Source of the DNA: Muribaculaceae bacterium Isolate-037 (Harlan)
GTDB taxonomy: Bacteria > Bacteroidota > Bacteroidia > Bacteroidales > Muribaculaceae
Reading direction: 5' to 3'
Assembly (NCBI GenBank): GCA_003762615.1
Contig: RIAZ01000003.1
Location: 124,001 to 188,000, forward strand
Length of the DNA: 64,000 nt
The translations under genes and the position numbers were made by a program. Within the stretch, counting starts at the first letter, position 1. The number at the start of each line of letters is the position of its first letter. The notes under the pieces are model-generated. The model ran no database searches, had not been told where the DNA came from, and saw only the letters and a program-made list of their open reading frames with translations. Positions 45,993-53,519 of the stretch are shown here, piece by piece.

Positions 45993-46564
45993 AAACCCGC
46001 GGGATTCATCATTTGGTTAATCACCTCAGCGAGTTTGCGTAAACGCGCCACAGTAAGGTGTTCCATAAAGAATTGTTTAAGTTCCCGGACGGCTTTATTT
46101 TTTGGGTCAACAACAGTAGGGTCGTTAATGACTGCAACGGCGGCTATCTCTGCCATTTGGGGTATGTACTTGAATAGCCTTTTGCTTTCTTGGATTGGCT
46201 GCTCTTGCACAGTTTCCTCATCGTATTCTATGAGAATATAGAGTTGGCGTAGGCGGTCGATTGTACCCAGATATAGAGGCTTGATATGAAAGTTACGCAT
46301 ATACACCTCTTTCATCTTTCCCAATTCAACATCGGGTATCTCGGTGAGTGTTACGTCCCAGCCTTTGGGTATTTGCTTATCGCGCCATACAACTGTGCGG
46401 TTGCGAAATATGCGTTTTTTGAGGTTAAACCATTTGGACGGCTTAACCGGGTTAATTTTCAGAGGCACGGAGAATTTAGCCCCCATTGACAAGAGAGCCT
46501 GTATCGCCTTGTCCTCTAACTCTAAACGCTGTTCTCGCGTGAGTTCCTGTTCCTGTTGTTCCAT
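45920..46564 (-). CDS. G-type tail assembly chaperone
   Basis: This 214-aa protein starts at the ATG at 46564 (MEQQEQELTREQRLELEDKA); the TTG two codons earlier is not needed. It lies between tail tube and tape measure, where tail chaperones of siphoviruses always lie. It is helical, with no membrane segment. The slippery site is at codons 190-191 of this frame, 23 codons before the stop, so most ribosomes make G and a fraction make GT. Confidence 0.8.
   Translation of the reverse strand: MEQQEQELTREQRLELEDKAIQALLSMGAKFSVPLKINPVKPSKWFNLKKRIFRNRTVVWRDKQIPKGWDVTLTEIPDVELGKMKEVYMRNFHIKPLYLGTIDRLRQLYILIEYDEETVQEQPIQESKRLFKYIPQMAEIAAVAVINDPTVVDPKNKAVRELKQFFMEHLTVARLRKLAEVINQMMNPAGFTSSIRLIREMGTTRPKTENERIE
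45992..45998 (-). promoter_or_regulatory. -1 programmed frameshift heptamer GGGTTTT
   Basis: On the - strand the G-frame codons read GCG GGT TTT ACG, so G_GGT_TTT is a perfect X_XXY_YYZ slippery heptamer. After a -1 slip the frame continues GGG TTT TAC GTC and is open into the T domain. It lies within the short overlap where both frames are open. I did not identify a stimulatory stem-loop or pseudoknot. Confidence 0.8.
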
Positions 46565-46635
46565 TGTCAATAGATATAATCAAGCCCCCTAACCGAATAG
46601 GGATAGGGGGCTTGGGTCGGTTGGTGTTGCCCGGT

Positions 46636-47154
46636 TTACGCTCCGGCTTTAGTAGGGTCGGTTATGCCCTCTTGGGTCGTGAGCTGGTCTTGGAAATTGA
46701 TTTTCATAGGCACGAGGCAGATACCCTTGGCTGAATAGGTGATTTCAAACTTAGGCACAACTACCACATTGGGGCAGCCCACGAAAAAGCCCTCTTCTGG
46801 CATAAGCCAGATAGCCCATTCCTTGTAAACGGGCTTGAGGGGGCGTAGCCACTTGCGTTTGCCCTTGGTTCCGGAGAGTGTGCCACCGAAATAGCGGGCG
46901 AGCAACTCCATGTCCGGGTCCATGAGCGTGAGATTTACGGCTGTTACATACTTGCCCATGAGAGTGATAACCTTTGCGGACGTTTCACTTTCGTGCTTGG
47001 TCTGCTCTACGTCATCATCTACGAGTTGGCAGGTGTCTTTGTAAACATCGCCTAAATCGAGCCATGCGGGGCCGTTGGCGGGCATTTCGCCGGGGGTTGT
47101 GCCGGCAGGGGTGATGTAGATTTTTTTCAACCCCATTGTAGATAAAATAGGCAT
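46636..47154 (-). CDS. Major tail tube protein
   Basis: This 172-aa protein is placed just upstream of the tail chaperone pair. It is beta-rich, with long strands (KVITLMGKYVTAVNLTLMDPD, FFVGCPNVVVVPKFEITYSAKGICLVPMKINFQD) and an N-terminal MPILSTMGLKKIYITPAG resembling tube subunits of Bacteroidetes siphophages. It is expected to polymerise into the tail tube around the tape measure. A 66-bp gap follows before the G chaperone, in keeping with high expression of the tube gene. Confidence 0.85.
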   Translation of the reverse strand: MPILSTMGLKKIYITPAGTTPGEMPANGPAWLDLGDVYKDTCQLVDDDVEQTKHESETSAKVITLMGKYVTAVNLTLMDPDMELLARYFGGTLSGTKGKRKWLRPLKPVYKEWAIWLMPEEGFFVGCPNVVVVPKFEITYSAKGICLVPMKINFQDQLTTQEGITDPTKAGA

Positions 47155-47174
47155 AGCTATATGAGTTAAAATTA

Positions 47175-47603
47175 TTATTGGTTACTTTTCTTATCTCTCA
47201 CGGTCAATTCCAGCGCAAACGAAACAAAATGCTCATCGTGGTCTGGCTCTTTGATTGGGGGATTTATAAGCCCTACATTCCAGTTGTAGCCTTGCCCGAT
47301 TTCATAATGGTTTTGCAGTACTTCTATGGCTTTGGCTCGGATGGCTATCAACCGTGAGTGATTGATACGAAAGACGGATTTGCCGCACCCAACGGGTTTT
47401 GCAATGTCCGGCACATGGATATTCACATTGATTTGCCCGAAACGAACACTACCCTCACCGTCTATCGTGTGAGGCACAATAATTACGTCCTCTTTGGTGT
47501 AGTCGTTCCTTTCGTAGTCGATTACACCGCTTATCATGGTCTTTACCTCGCTTTCTTGGAGCACTTGGTAAACCCTAACAGCTATTTCTTCGGTCGTTAT
47601 CAT
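47175..47603 (-). CDS. Tail terminator / tail completion protein
   Basis: This 142-aa protein lies between the HK97-gp10-like gene and the tail tube, where siphophages encode the tail terminator. The helix-strand pattern (MITTEEIAVRVYQVLQES..., KPVGCGKSVFRINHSRLIAIRAKAIEVLQNH) fits that fold. It overlaps the upstream stop by four bases. The function is inferred mostly from position. Confidence 0.65.
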   Translation of the reverse strand: MITTEEIAVRVYQVLQESEVKTMISGVIDYERNDYTKEDVIIVPHTIDGEGSVRFGQINVNIHVPDIAKPVGCGKSVFRINHSRLIAIRAKAIEVLQNHYEIGQGYNWNVGLINPPIKEPDHDEHFVSFALELTVRDKKSNQ

Positions 47604-48064
47604 ATTGTCGTTCCAAACATTTCATTTGCTTTGGCTTTCGCCTTATCCATTAGCTTTTTCATCGCTTGCGGAAAGTCGGTTTTGGCTTTCAGCTCGGCGG
47701 GGAGTATCACGTTATATCCCTTTGCCTCCACATAGGCGGCATAGTTCATACCAGCAACGATTATAAGAGAAATGCAATCAGGCAACGTGTCAATCATTTT
47801 TAGAGCTGCTTGCAATGCCGCTGCTTGCCCTGTGCTTGATTGGTCTGGACCGAAAACTATCTCTTTGTTGCGCACTACCACATAACTAATTGAGTTTGTA
47901 AGATTGCCGGTACGGTCAGTGTAGTTGTGTTTGTCCTTTGCATACTTGACAAGTTCCTCGCCTAAGTATTGCATGAGGAAAATAGCGGCTTGCTCAACGC
48001 GCTTTTGAAACGCGGCGGCTTGTGCTGCTATCAACCCACTACCAAACATCGGTGTTATCCCCAT
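47600..48064 (-). CDS. HK97 gp10-like neck protein
   Basis: This 154-aa protein has the hallmarks of HK97-gp10-like head-tail proteins: an N-terminal helix, the motif YTDRTGNLTNSISYVV, a strand-turn pair with YAAYVEAKGYNVI, and a C-terminal Lys-rich helix (FPQAMKKLMDKAKAKANE). It joins the connector to the tail terminator. It overlaps neighbouring genes by 4 and 10 bp. Confidence 0.85.
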   Translation of the reverse strand: MGITPMFGSGLIAAQAAAFQKRVEQAAIFLMQYLGEELVKYAKDKHNYTDRTGNLTNSISYVVVRNKEIVFGPDQSSTGQAAALQAALKMIDTLPDCISLIIVAGMNYAAYVEAKGYNVILPAELKAKTDFPQAMKKLMDKAKAKANEMFGTTI

Positions 48065-48384
48065 ACCTCAATGTGTTTGCGGTTTAACGTGTCAACGCCC
48101 TGCGCCTTAAACTCTGCTATCACGGAATGGTCAGCACCTACAAGCTGAATCGTATCGCCCACACTAATTTCACCCCGGAAATACTTTGGAATGAAAACAT
48201 CGTATGTGTAGGTGTATTCTTGCCCGTCTGTGCCTATGAAATGTTTGGCAGGAATAGAAACATCAATCTGGCACTCGCAACCATGCTCAAAGGTCGCTGT
48301 GTCGCTTTGAACGATAAAGCCGGTTGTTGGGTCGGTTATGACCGTACCACCATGCCAATAGTTGAATGAGCCGTTGTATTTCAT
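48055..48384 (-). CDS. Head-tail stopper-like protein
   Basis: This 109-aa beta-barrel-like protein (MKYNGSFNYWHGG..., VDVSIPAKHF-type strands, IQLVGADHSVIAEFKAQGVDTLNRKHIEVWG) is at the place of stopper proteins (SPP1 gp16-like), which plug the connector after DNA packaging. The assignment rests on size, predicted beta content and order between adaptor and gp10-like genes. Confidence 0.65.
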   Translation of the reverse strand: MKYNGSFNYWHGGTVITDPTTGFIVQSDTATFEHGCECQIDVSIPAKHFIGTDGQEYTYTYDVFIPKYFRGEISVGDTIQLVGADHSVIAEFKAQGVDTLNRKHIEVWG

Positions 48385-48387
48385 ATC

Positions 48388-48723
48388 CTACCAATACATT
48401 GAGCCGTCCGTGATTGAGGAAATTTCCAATATCTCATCAGCATCAAGCCCAGCCTCGGCGCACAAGTCTTTGATACGCTTTCTAAGCTCCTTTGTATCGT
48501 AAGACTGTGAGGATTTACCCACGCTATCGCTGCTCAAAGGCAGAAATTTTTTAAGCACCTTGATTGCGGCGATAGTTACATATCGCTTGCAGTCTTTGGT
48601 GTAGGGTGTATCGTTGGTAAAGTCATCAAGCCCCGCGTCTATGAGAGCTTTCTTACACACCACTTGCGCAGCGGTGTAAGGCTCCAGCTCGGCCATAAGT
48701 GCCTCAAGAATGGTTATCTCCAT
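48388..48723 (-). CDS. Head-tail adaptor-like protein
   Basis: This 111-aa helical protein has a pattern like gp6/gp15 connector adaptors (LEPYTAAQVVCKKALIDAGLDDF..., RYVTIAAIKVLKKFLPLSS, KELRKRIKDLCAEAGL). Adaptors form the ring under the portal. It lies 3 bp from the gene on each side. Family assignment is tentative. Confidence 0.65.
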   Translation of the reverse strand: MEITILEALMAELEPYTAAQVVCKKALIDAGLDDFTNDTPYTKDCKRYVTIAAIKVLKKFLPLSSDSVGKSSQSYDTKELRKRIKDLCAEAGLDADEILEISSITDGSMYW

Positions 48724-48726
48724 AGC

Positions 48727-49125
48727 TTAATCAGTTGCGGTGTTGGGGTCGGACGTGTCGTTGTTGTCGAGTGCTTCCGTGAGTGCCTGCGCCTGCTCAT
48801 CGGAAAGAGCGGCGAGAGCATTGTTTACGGCCTTTTCTTTGGCATTGTGAGCCACGCGAACACCGATAACGCCTAACGCGGCCTTAACGGTTTCGATATG
48901 GTAACGCTTGCCTTGAAATTCAACCGTGGTGTTGCTCTCCGCGATTTCATCGGCAGGGTCGGGAGTAGTGGCGGCCGTGGGGCTATCCAGCGCAACGATT
49001 ACGCAAAACCCACCCGAAACGAGTGTGTTAATGCGTTCAACATCGTTGCTCTGGATAACATCGCCGGGGCGCATAATTCGACCCTCTGCTTTGCCGTTGA
49101 ATGTCTTGATTACTTTAAGTTCCAT
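48727..49125 (-). CDS. Hypothetical head protein after the major capsid gene
   Basis: This 132-aa protein has a beta N-terminal part (MELKVIKTFNGKAEGRIMRPGDVIQ), a Pro/Ala/Asp-rich linker (TAATTPDPADEIAES) and a helical acidic C-terminus. It could be a head-completion, FI-like or decoration protein. I cannot name it from sequence. The gene starts 15 bp after the major-capsid stop. Confidence 0.6.
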   Translation of the reverse strand: MELKVIKTFNGKAEGRIMRPGDVIQSNDVERINTLVSGGFCVIVALDSPTAATTPDPADEIAESNTTVEFQGKRYHIETVKAALGVIGVRVAHNAKEKAVNNALAALSDEQAQALTEALDNNDTSDPNTATD

Positions 49126-49139
49126 AGCAAAGCATTAGA

Positions 49140-50381
49140 TTATACGGTTGCAAGCTCGGTTTCAGCGTCATACTCGGCTTTTGTTAGGTAGTAGTTGGCA
49201 ACACCGTTTTCATCGGTTGTTTCAACCGCTTTCTCAGTAATGCCGCGTACCTGTAAGCACACAATCTGCCCTATCTCGGTGATAAGGGGCAGCAAGCGAG
49301 CCGCACCTTCGGTGTACTCGCCAGCGGTCTGGCCCGTAGAGGCACCAGTGCGCCACTTGGAGATACGAACACCATTACCAGCGTTGATATAATCCACGTC
49401 ATCTTCTTCGATAAGCTCGGAGTCCTCAATTGAGGGCTGGATTTCACCGATAACGCCGGCAGGCTTGATAGCAATAAAGTTGGGATTCCACGGGTTGATA
49501 ACCTTGTTTTTGCCATCGGGCGCAATACCCATTTTACGTTTTATGACCGTGATAGTGGGGATTTCGTTTTCTTCCAGAATGGCGTTAAGCTCTGACTTGG
49601 TTACGACCTGTGCCTGCTTGTCGCTACCATGAGCGAGGAGGCGAGTGGTGCTATCCATACGCAGCCATGTGTAGAGTTCCTGCGACATGAGGATTTCACC
49701 CGGCTCTATGCCGCGGTCGCGGAGATTGGAGCAAAGGGCGGCGAGAAAAAGGATTGGAATGAGCTTGCCGGCCTTGGTGTTTGCAGTGGTCCAGTTGACG
49801 AGCGAAACAAGTTTATTAGCCTCGGGCATGGAATAATCCACCTCATATTCGCGTCCACCGGGATTGTTGAGAGTGGGCTTGAATTGAGCTACACCCCAGT
49901 TGGAGAAAGCCATCAGCACGATAAAGTCCATAACGTCCTTACAACCGAGGTAGGCGTCCTGTATATCGTGCGTGAGTGTCTTTTCAATCTGTTTCACCTT
50001 GTCGGCTTCCTTGAGGCGGGGATTTTCGTAAACCTCCATGAGTTTACGATAATCACGGGCAAACATCACGAATTTGTGGCCGACACGAGGGATTTCTTTG
50101 GTCCAGACATCGAAGCCATCAGAGCGGCGCAGGGGTGTGGGGGATTCATCGCCTATGAGCGTAGCCATAAAACGAATGTTGTATTTTCCGACAATAGCCT
50201 CAGCAGTCAGCGACATTTGAGGTGTATTGTAGGTAAACCAACTATCGGTATACATCTTCTGGAAAAGAGCTACCTCTCGCTCTGAGGCTTTGTCAAAGGT
50301 CTTACGCCACGTTGCAAGCAGTTCGAGCGGGGAGCCGTTCTTGTGCAAGCCTTTGAAAGTAGTGTAAATTGACTTAGGCAT
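49140..50381 (-). CDS. Major capsid protein
   Basis: This 413-aa protein lies downstream of a scaffold-like and a decoration-like gene, the standard place of the major capsid subunit. Its layout (helical N-arm, long spine-like helix around YENPRLKEADKVKQIEKTLTHD, then a domain with WNPNFIAIKPAGVIGEI and a beta-strand C-terminus) fits HK97-fold capsids, perhaps of the lambda gpE type. No prohead protease gene is seen next to it, so maturation may rely on the scaffold alone. It is probably the most highly expressed phage protein. Confidence 0.88.
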   Translation of the reverse strand: MPKSIYTTFKGLHKNGSPLELLATWRKTFDKASEREVALFQKMYTDSWFTYNTPQMSLTAEAIVGKYNIRFMATLIGDESPTPLRRSDGFDVWTKEIPRVGHKFVMFARDYRKLMEVYENPRLKEADKVKQIEKTLTHDIQDAYLGCKDVMDFIVLMAFSNWGVAQFKPTLNNPGGREYEVDYSMPEANKLVSLVNWTTANTKAGKLIPILFLAALCSNLRDRGIEPGEILMSQELYTWLRMDSTTRLLAHGSDKQAQVVTKSELNAILEENEIPTITVIKRKMGIAPDGKNKVINPWNPNFIAIKPAGVIGEIQPSIEDSELIEEDDVDYINAGNGVRISKWRTGASTGQTAGEYTEGAARLLPLITEIGQIVCLQVRGITEKAVETTDENGVANYYLTKAEYDAETELATV

Positions 50382-50405
50382 TAGTCGTTGATTTTAGAGT
50401 GATAC

Positions 50406-51044
50406 TTACATGGATTTTGTCAGCTTGACGTGGGGATTGGCTTTAAGGAAAGAGCCGGTTTCGTCTTTCTGGCTGGCGGGGATAGGAGCAACGCGCCTCT
50501 CAAAGAGTGCGTATTGCATGGTGTCGGCCGTAACGTCAATAGCGGTTTCAAACTCGCTAACGGTTACGTCCTTAATGGTGGTGGAATTGGCGAGGCCGCG
50601 CTCTGCGGCGTTCTCTCCGCTTTTCACTACCTCCACAATGACATCGCCCTTAGCTGCGCCTGTGATTGCCTTGTCGAGCGTGATACGATAGACATTGCCC
50701 TTTTCCTCTACCTTTGTGATAGCGGGAGCGGCTGCGAATGTGCCAGAAACGGCATCAGCTTTAAGCACCTTATCGCCAACCGCAAAGAAAGGAGCATAAA
50801 ACTCATCTACATAGAGAGTGAGAATTTTGCTATCTTCGGGGTCAACGTCTGAGATTTTTGCAGTCTTAATGACCTGTACCTTGCGGGTTTCCTCATCGCG
50901 GATTGCGAGTGTTCCAGCGGGGATTACATCGTCCACTGAGAAATTGCCGCTCTCTTTGTCGAGATTAAAGCCACCGGGTACAATCGAGGGGCTACCCGTG
51001 AAAATCGGGCGCGTACCTACAAAAGAGGCTTTCTTGCGTTTCAT
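50406..51044 (-). CDS. Head decoration / head fibre protein candidate
   Basis: This 212-aa protein lies between scaffold and major capsid. It has a beta-rich middle (VIPAGTLAIRDEETRKVQVIKTAKISDV, DKVLKADAVSG) and an Ala/Pro-rich C-terminus. This is similar in layout to capsid decoration proteins that open with a PAGTLI-type motif. It has no membrane segment. Function is inferred from position and fold pattern. Confidence 0.65.
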   Translation of the reverse strand: MKRKKASFVGTRPIFTGSPSIVPGGFNLDKESGNFSVDDVIPAGTLAIRDEETRKVQVIKTAKISDVDPEDSKILTLYVDEFYAPFFAVGDKVLKADAVSGTFAAAPAITKVEEKGNVYRITLDKAITGAAKGDVIVEVVKSGENAAERGLANSTTIKDVTVSEFETAIDVTADTMQYALFERRVAPIPASQKDETGSFLKANPHVKLTKSM

Positions 51045-51055
51045 TGTTGAAAAAT

Positions 51056-51691
51056 TTATTTAGCGGTTATTGTGTCCAGCAAAGCGTCAGCGGCTTCGTC
51101 AATCTGCTTTTCGCTTGCGGCCTTTGCACCCTGCGGCTGGTCGGACATAAGACCGTTTGTGATACAATCCTGTTTGAACGCCGCCACAACGGTTTCCGCG
51201 TCCTCATCATCGGCAATAGACTTGCGGAGAGTTTCACGGAGATACGCGGGGACTTTGTGCTTGTCAAGAATGGCATTGATTTCCGAGGTACGCGCCTCAC
51301 GGGTGCGCTCTGCCTTAGCCTCTGCTAATTCCTTTTCAAGTGTTGCAATGCGCTCATTTGTGGAGTTATCACTGGACTTGCTTTTACCCTTACCTTTGCC
51401 TTTGGTGTCGGTGTCATCGTCCGTGTCGGTGTCATCGTCCGTGTCATCGTCATCTTTGGCGGGCTTGGTTTTGGCGTTGCCCTTAGCCTTCTGCGCCCAG
51501 CGGGTAGCCTCACCTTGACTTTCGGTTGCTACCTCTGCGATAAGGGTCGCAGTCTTTTCGATTTCCTCCTCATCGGTAGAATCATCTTCAACGCTACCAC
51601 CGAGCTTTTCGGTTATCGCTTTGAGGTACTTCTCCGATAGGCGGGTGTCTTTGGTTTTGTCCTTGACCTTTTCGTAAAGTGCTTTGTTCAT
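51056..51691 (-). CDS. Scaffolding protein with an acidic Asp/Thr repeat
   Basis: This 211-aa protein starts at the ATG at 51691 (MNKALYEKVKDKT). The longer frame from a TTG at 51754 would overlap a good -7 box and is unlikely. The layout fits a capsid scaffold: helical N-terminus, a very acidic spacer of DDDTD-type repeats (about 95-115) followed by a Lys/Gly stretch, then a coiled coil (ATLEKELAEAKAERTREARTSEINAIL) and a helical C-terminus. The spacer is encoded by short tandem DNA repeats and may vary in length. It is the first gene of the second half of the late transcript. Confidence 0.8.
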   Translation of the reverse strand: MNKALYEKVKDKTKDTRLSEKYLKAITEKLGGSVEDDSTDEEEIEKTATLIAEVATESQGEATRWAQKAKGNAKTKPAKDDDDTDDDTDTDDDTDTKGKGKGKSKSSDNSTNERIATLEKELAEAKAERTREARTSEINAILDKHKVPAYLRETLRKSIADDEDAETVVAAFKQDCITNGLMSDQPQGAKAASEKQIDEAADALLDTITAK

Positions 51692-51751
51692 ATTGATAGT
51701 TATTTGCCCCGACAAAGGGGCGTTAATGATTGGCTTACCTATTATTAAGCG

Positions 51752-51759
51752 CAAAGATA
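51752..51759 (-). promoter_or_regulatory. Candidate -7 box for the capsid-tail operon
   Basis: On the - strand TATCTTTG fits TAnnTTTG and lies 60 bp before the scaffold ATG. No clear -33 TTTG is present, so the promoter may need a phage activator. The box lies inside the longer reading frame, which supports the shorter scaffold start. Confidence 0.5.
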
Positions 51760-51800
51760 GCTAAATTTTATAATATGTGTTTATAAAACACACTAAAATT

Positions 51801-51851
51801 TTACTTGGTAAATTCATTATATTTCAGCTCATTATATTTACTTGGTAAATT
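51801..51851. repeat. Direct repeat TTACTTGGTAAATT, possible operator
   Basis: TTACTTGGTAAATT occurs at 51801-51814 and 51838-51851, 37 bp apart, in the divergent gap between the late operon and the + strand island. The inner TTACTTGGTAA is close to a palindrome. The copies lie between the two promoters, so binding of one regulator could control both. Confidence 0.6.
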
Positions 51852-51876
51852 TTTATAGAAAATAATTGCCAAAATA

Positions 51877-51908
51877 TTTGGTGTATTCAATAAAATACAT
51901 TAACTTTG
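51877..51908 (+). promoter_or_regulatory. Bacteroidetes-type promoter of the + strand island
   Basis: TTTG (51877-51880) is followed after 20 nt by TAACTTTG (51901-51908), close to the best consensus. The leader that follows contains a 7-bp stem (GTTTGAG 51915-51921 with CTCAAAC 51934-51940) before the first gene at 51974. Confidence 0.75.
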
Positions 51909-51973
51909 CAATGCGTTTGAGAAACACAGATAACTCAAACCGATTGCAACACCGATAAAAACTACAAGAAAAC

Positions 51974-52357
51974 ATGAAAAAAGTTATCAAAATAGCCGAA
52001 GCAAGAGTAATTGCAAAGAACAACCCTCAGCTTGACGCAGATGATTTGATTTGGGGTATTGAATACCTTAACAAAGGACATGAGGCCAGTGCTGGACTAA
52101 CAAAAGAGGAAATGTCGGCTGTAACGCTCTATCTTATAAGCCGTGAGGTTGTAAATGACCGTCAAAGCGACTTTACTTGCAATGCGAGAGAAATTTGTCG
52201 CAGAGTAGATGATATGTTACTTGCTCCTGTTGGTTACACACTTAGCTTTGTGCGCGGCGAAACGATTAAGTGCAACCGTATGTTGATAGCCGAACTTAAT
52301 ATGGGGCTTAATCATATCACACTTACCCAAACAAACCCCTACCTCAAAACAGTTTAA
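51974..52357 (+). CDS. Hypothetical phage protein, first gene of the + island
   Basis: This 127-aa protein (MKKVIKIAEARVIAKNNPQ...) is not recognised. It is mixed alpha/beta with no membrane segment. It is preceded by a near-consensus promoter and a short structured leader, so it is probably well expressed from the prophage or early in infection. Its strand is opposite to the structural genes, as in morons and early gene blocks. Confidence 0.65.
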   Translation: MKKVIKIAEARVIAKNNPQLDADDLIWGIEYLNKGHEASAGLTKEEMSAVTLYLISREVVNDRQSDFTCNAREICRRVDDMLLAPVGYTLSFVRGETIKCNRMLIAELNMGLNHITLTQTNPYLKTV

Positions 52358-52369
52358 TCTTACAAGAAA

Positions 52370-52571
52370 ATGGAGACCCCCCAACAAATTCAGCAAAGGC
52401 GATAAGGTAATAGTTACCAGACGCAACGGCGAGAAAGTATCTGGCACAATATCCGATTGGGATTACAATGTATGCACCTTTGATGTAGAGTATAGCGTGG
52501 ACTATCCCAGAGATGGAAAAAAAATTACCATGATATGTGTTCCACAAACAGCCATTGCCCTTAATCAATAA
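52370..52571 (+). pseudogene. Small gene with a frameshift in a C6 run near its start
   Basis: From the ATG at 52370 the frame stops after eleven codons. With five rather than six C at 52377-52382 it reads METPNKFSKGDKV and continues to the TAA at 52569 as a 66-residue protein with regular codon use (VIVTRRNGEKVSGTISDWDY). The pattern suggests a one-base slip in the run. It may be a real mutation, phase variation or a sequencing error. The family is unknown; the sequence looks like a small SH3-like or Tudor-like barrel. Confidence 0.65.
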
Positions 52572-52575
52572 TACT

Positions 52576-52734
52576 ATGGCAAAATTCAAACGCTGCTCAT
52601 CATGTAAATTTTTTGAGCCGAATTTAGACAATCCCAAAGTTGGCAAATGCCCCGTAGCCAATAAGAAATACGATTGTGAGTGTCGCTGGCTTGCCAATGG
52701 CAGAGCTTGCACCTCATATCAACCTAAGAAATAA
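52576..52734 (+). CDS. Small Cys-rich (zinc-binding) phage protein
   Basis: This 52-aa protein starts at the ATG at 52576 (MAKFKRCSSCKFF). Six Cys occur as CSSC, GKC, CEC and AC, which suggests a zinc ribbon. The layout (CxxC...C...CxC...C...Y) resembles the broken gene at 59500-59676 in the same prophage, so the two may be paralogues. The function is unknown. Confidence 0.7.
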   Translation: MAKFKRCSSCKFFEPNLDNPKVGKCPVANKKYDCECRWLANGRACTSYQPKK

Positions 52735-52756
52735 TATCGCAACACCAACAAGAATC

Positions 52757-53115
52757 ATGGTACAACAAATCAAATTCACAATCCCCGCTTGGCCGGTTGA
52801 GCAAATGACCGGCTACAAGCCTTTCACTACCTTTTGGCAAGACTTTTCTATTGCCGACCGTTTCGGTGTAAACGGAATCAAATCCACATTCACACGCGCT
52901 TTCCGCGAGTGGAAAGATAACTACAAGTACCTCACCGAGCTTTCAATGGTACTCAACCACAAGATAGGCTATTTCTACGACCAGAACAAACCTATGGACG
53001 CACGTTGCAACCGCATAGCCGCCTTGTATAGCGCGTTGTGGGAGCAAGTCAATGACTAGCCTATGACAACTTGAAAGGCGAGGAATTGCAATACTACTAT
53101 CGTATCACCGACTAA
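52757..53115 (+). pseudogene. Hypothetical phage protein, probably frameshifted near its C-terminus
   Basis: The frame starts at the ATG at 52757 (MVQQIKFTIPAWPVEQM) and stops at 53057-53059 (100 aa, ending WEQVND). In a different frame the next codons from 53056 read LAYDNLKGEELQYYYRITD and stop at 53115, a natural-looking C-terminus. One missing base near 53056 would join both parts into about 119 aa. The shorter form may still fold, since only the tail is lost. It is helical and not recognised. Confidence 0.6.
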
Positions 53116-53126
53116 ACGCTACCGAA

Positions 53127-53336
53127 ATGGATATATCCGACTTTATGGCTCTATCACCAACGGAGCGATTAAAATTTGCTCCTATCATTGCCAAATATAA
53201 CCCCGCTGGCACCAGTGCATTTGAAACCATTATAAACATAATCAACCGTTGCGGATTTGATGCGCTTAGACCCTGCTTTAAGCTAAGTTTTCTGCTCAAT
53301 CTCGCCAACGTACCAAATTCTGAAATAAACAAATAA
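53127..53336 (+). CDS. Hypothetical small phage protein
   Basis: This 69-aa protein (MDISDFMALSPTERLKFAPI...) is helical, with no motif I know. The gene starts 11 bp after the tail of the previous one and belongs to the same + strand transcript. Confidence 0.6.
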   Translation: MDISDFMALSPTERLKFAPIIAKYNPAGTSAFETIINIINRCGFDALRPCFKLSFLLNLANVPNSEINK

Positions 53337-53345
53337 CCTATAACT

Positions 53346-53519
53346 ATGGGAATAATCAAAGACGCTATACGCAAAGTTCTGACCGAGGAAGCACAGCGCA
53401 CGGGCCGCGATATTCGCTTTATCGACAGCCCCACACAAGTAATTGAAACTCCGGCACAAGCCAAGTATAACGATATTCGCCGTGTATTGCCCGTGTCGAG
53501 AGAAAGGAGTAAGTTATGA
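53346..53519 (+). CDS. Hypothetical small basic phage protein
   Basis: This 57-aa protein (MGIIKDAIRKVLTEEAQRTG...) is short and basic, with a helical N-terminus. It ends in VLPVSRERSKL, and its TGA overlaps the ATG of the next gene (ATGA), which supports real translation. It is not recognised. Confidence 0.6.
   Translation: MGIIKDAIRKVLTEEAQRTGRDIRFIDSPTQVIETPAQAKYNDIRRVLPVSRERSKL

Noticed and set aside
49629..50285. 218-aa open frame on + inside the major capsid gene
   Set aside because: Antisense shadow of a clearly coding capsid gene; no start context or neighbours.
51692..51754. Longer scaffold start from a TTG at 51754
   Set aside because: It would place the start inside a good -7 box; the ATG at 51691 has the better context.
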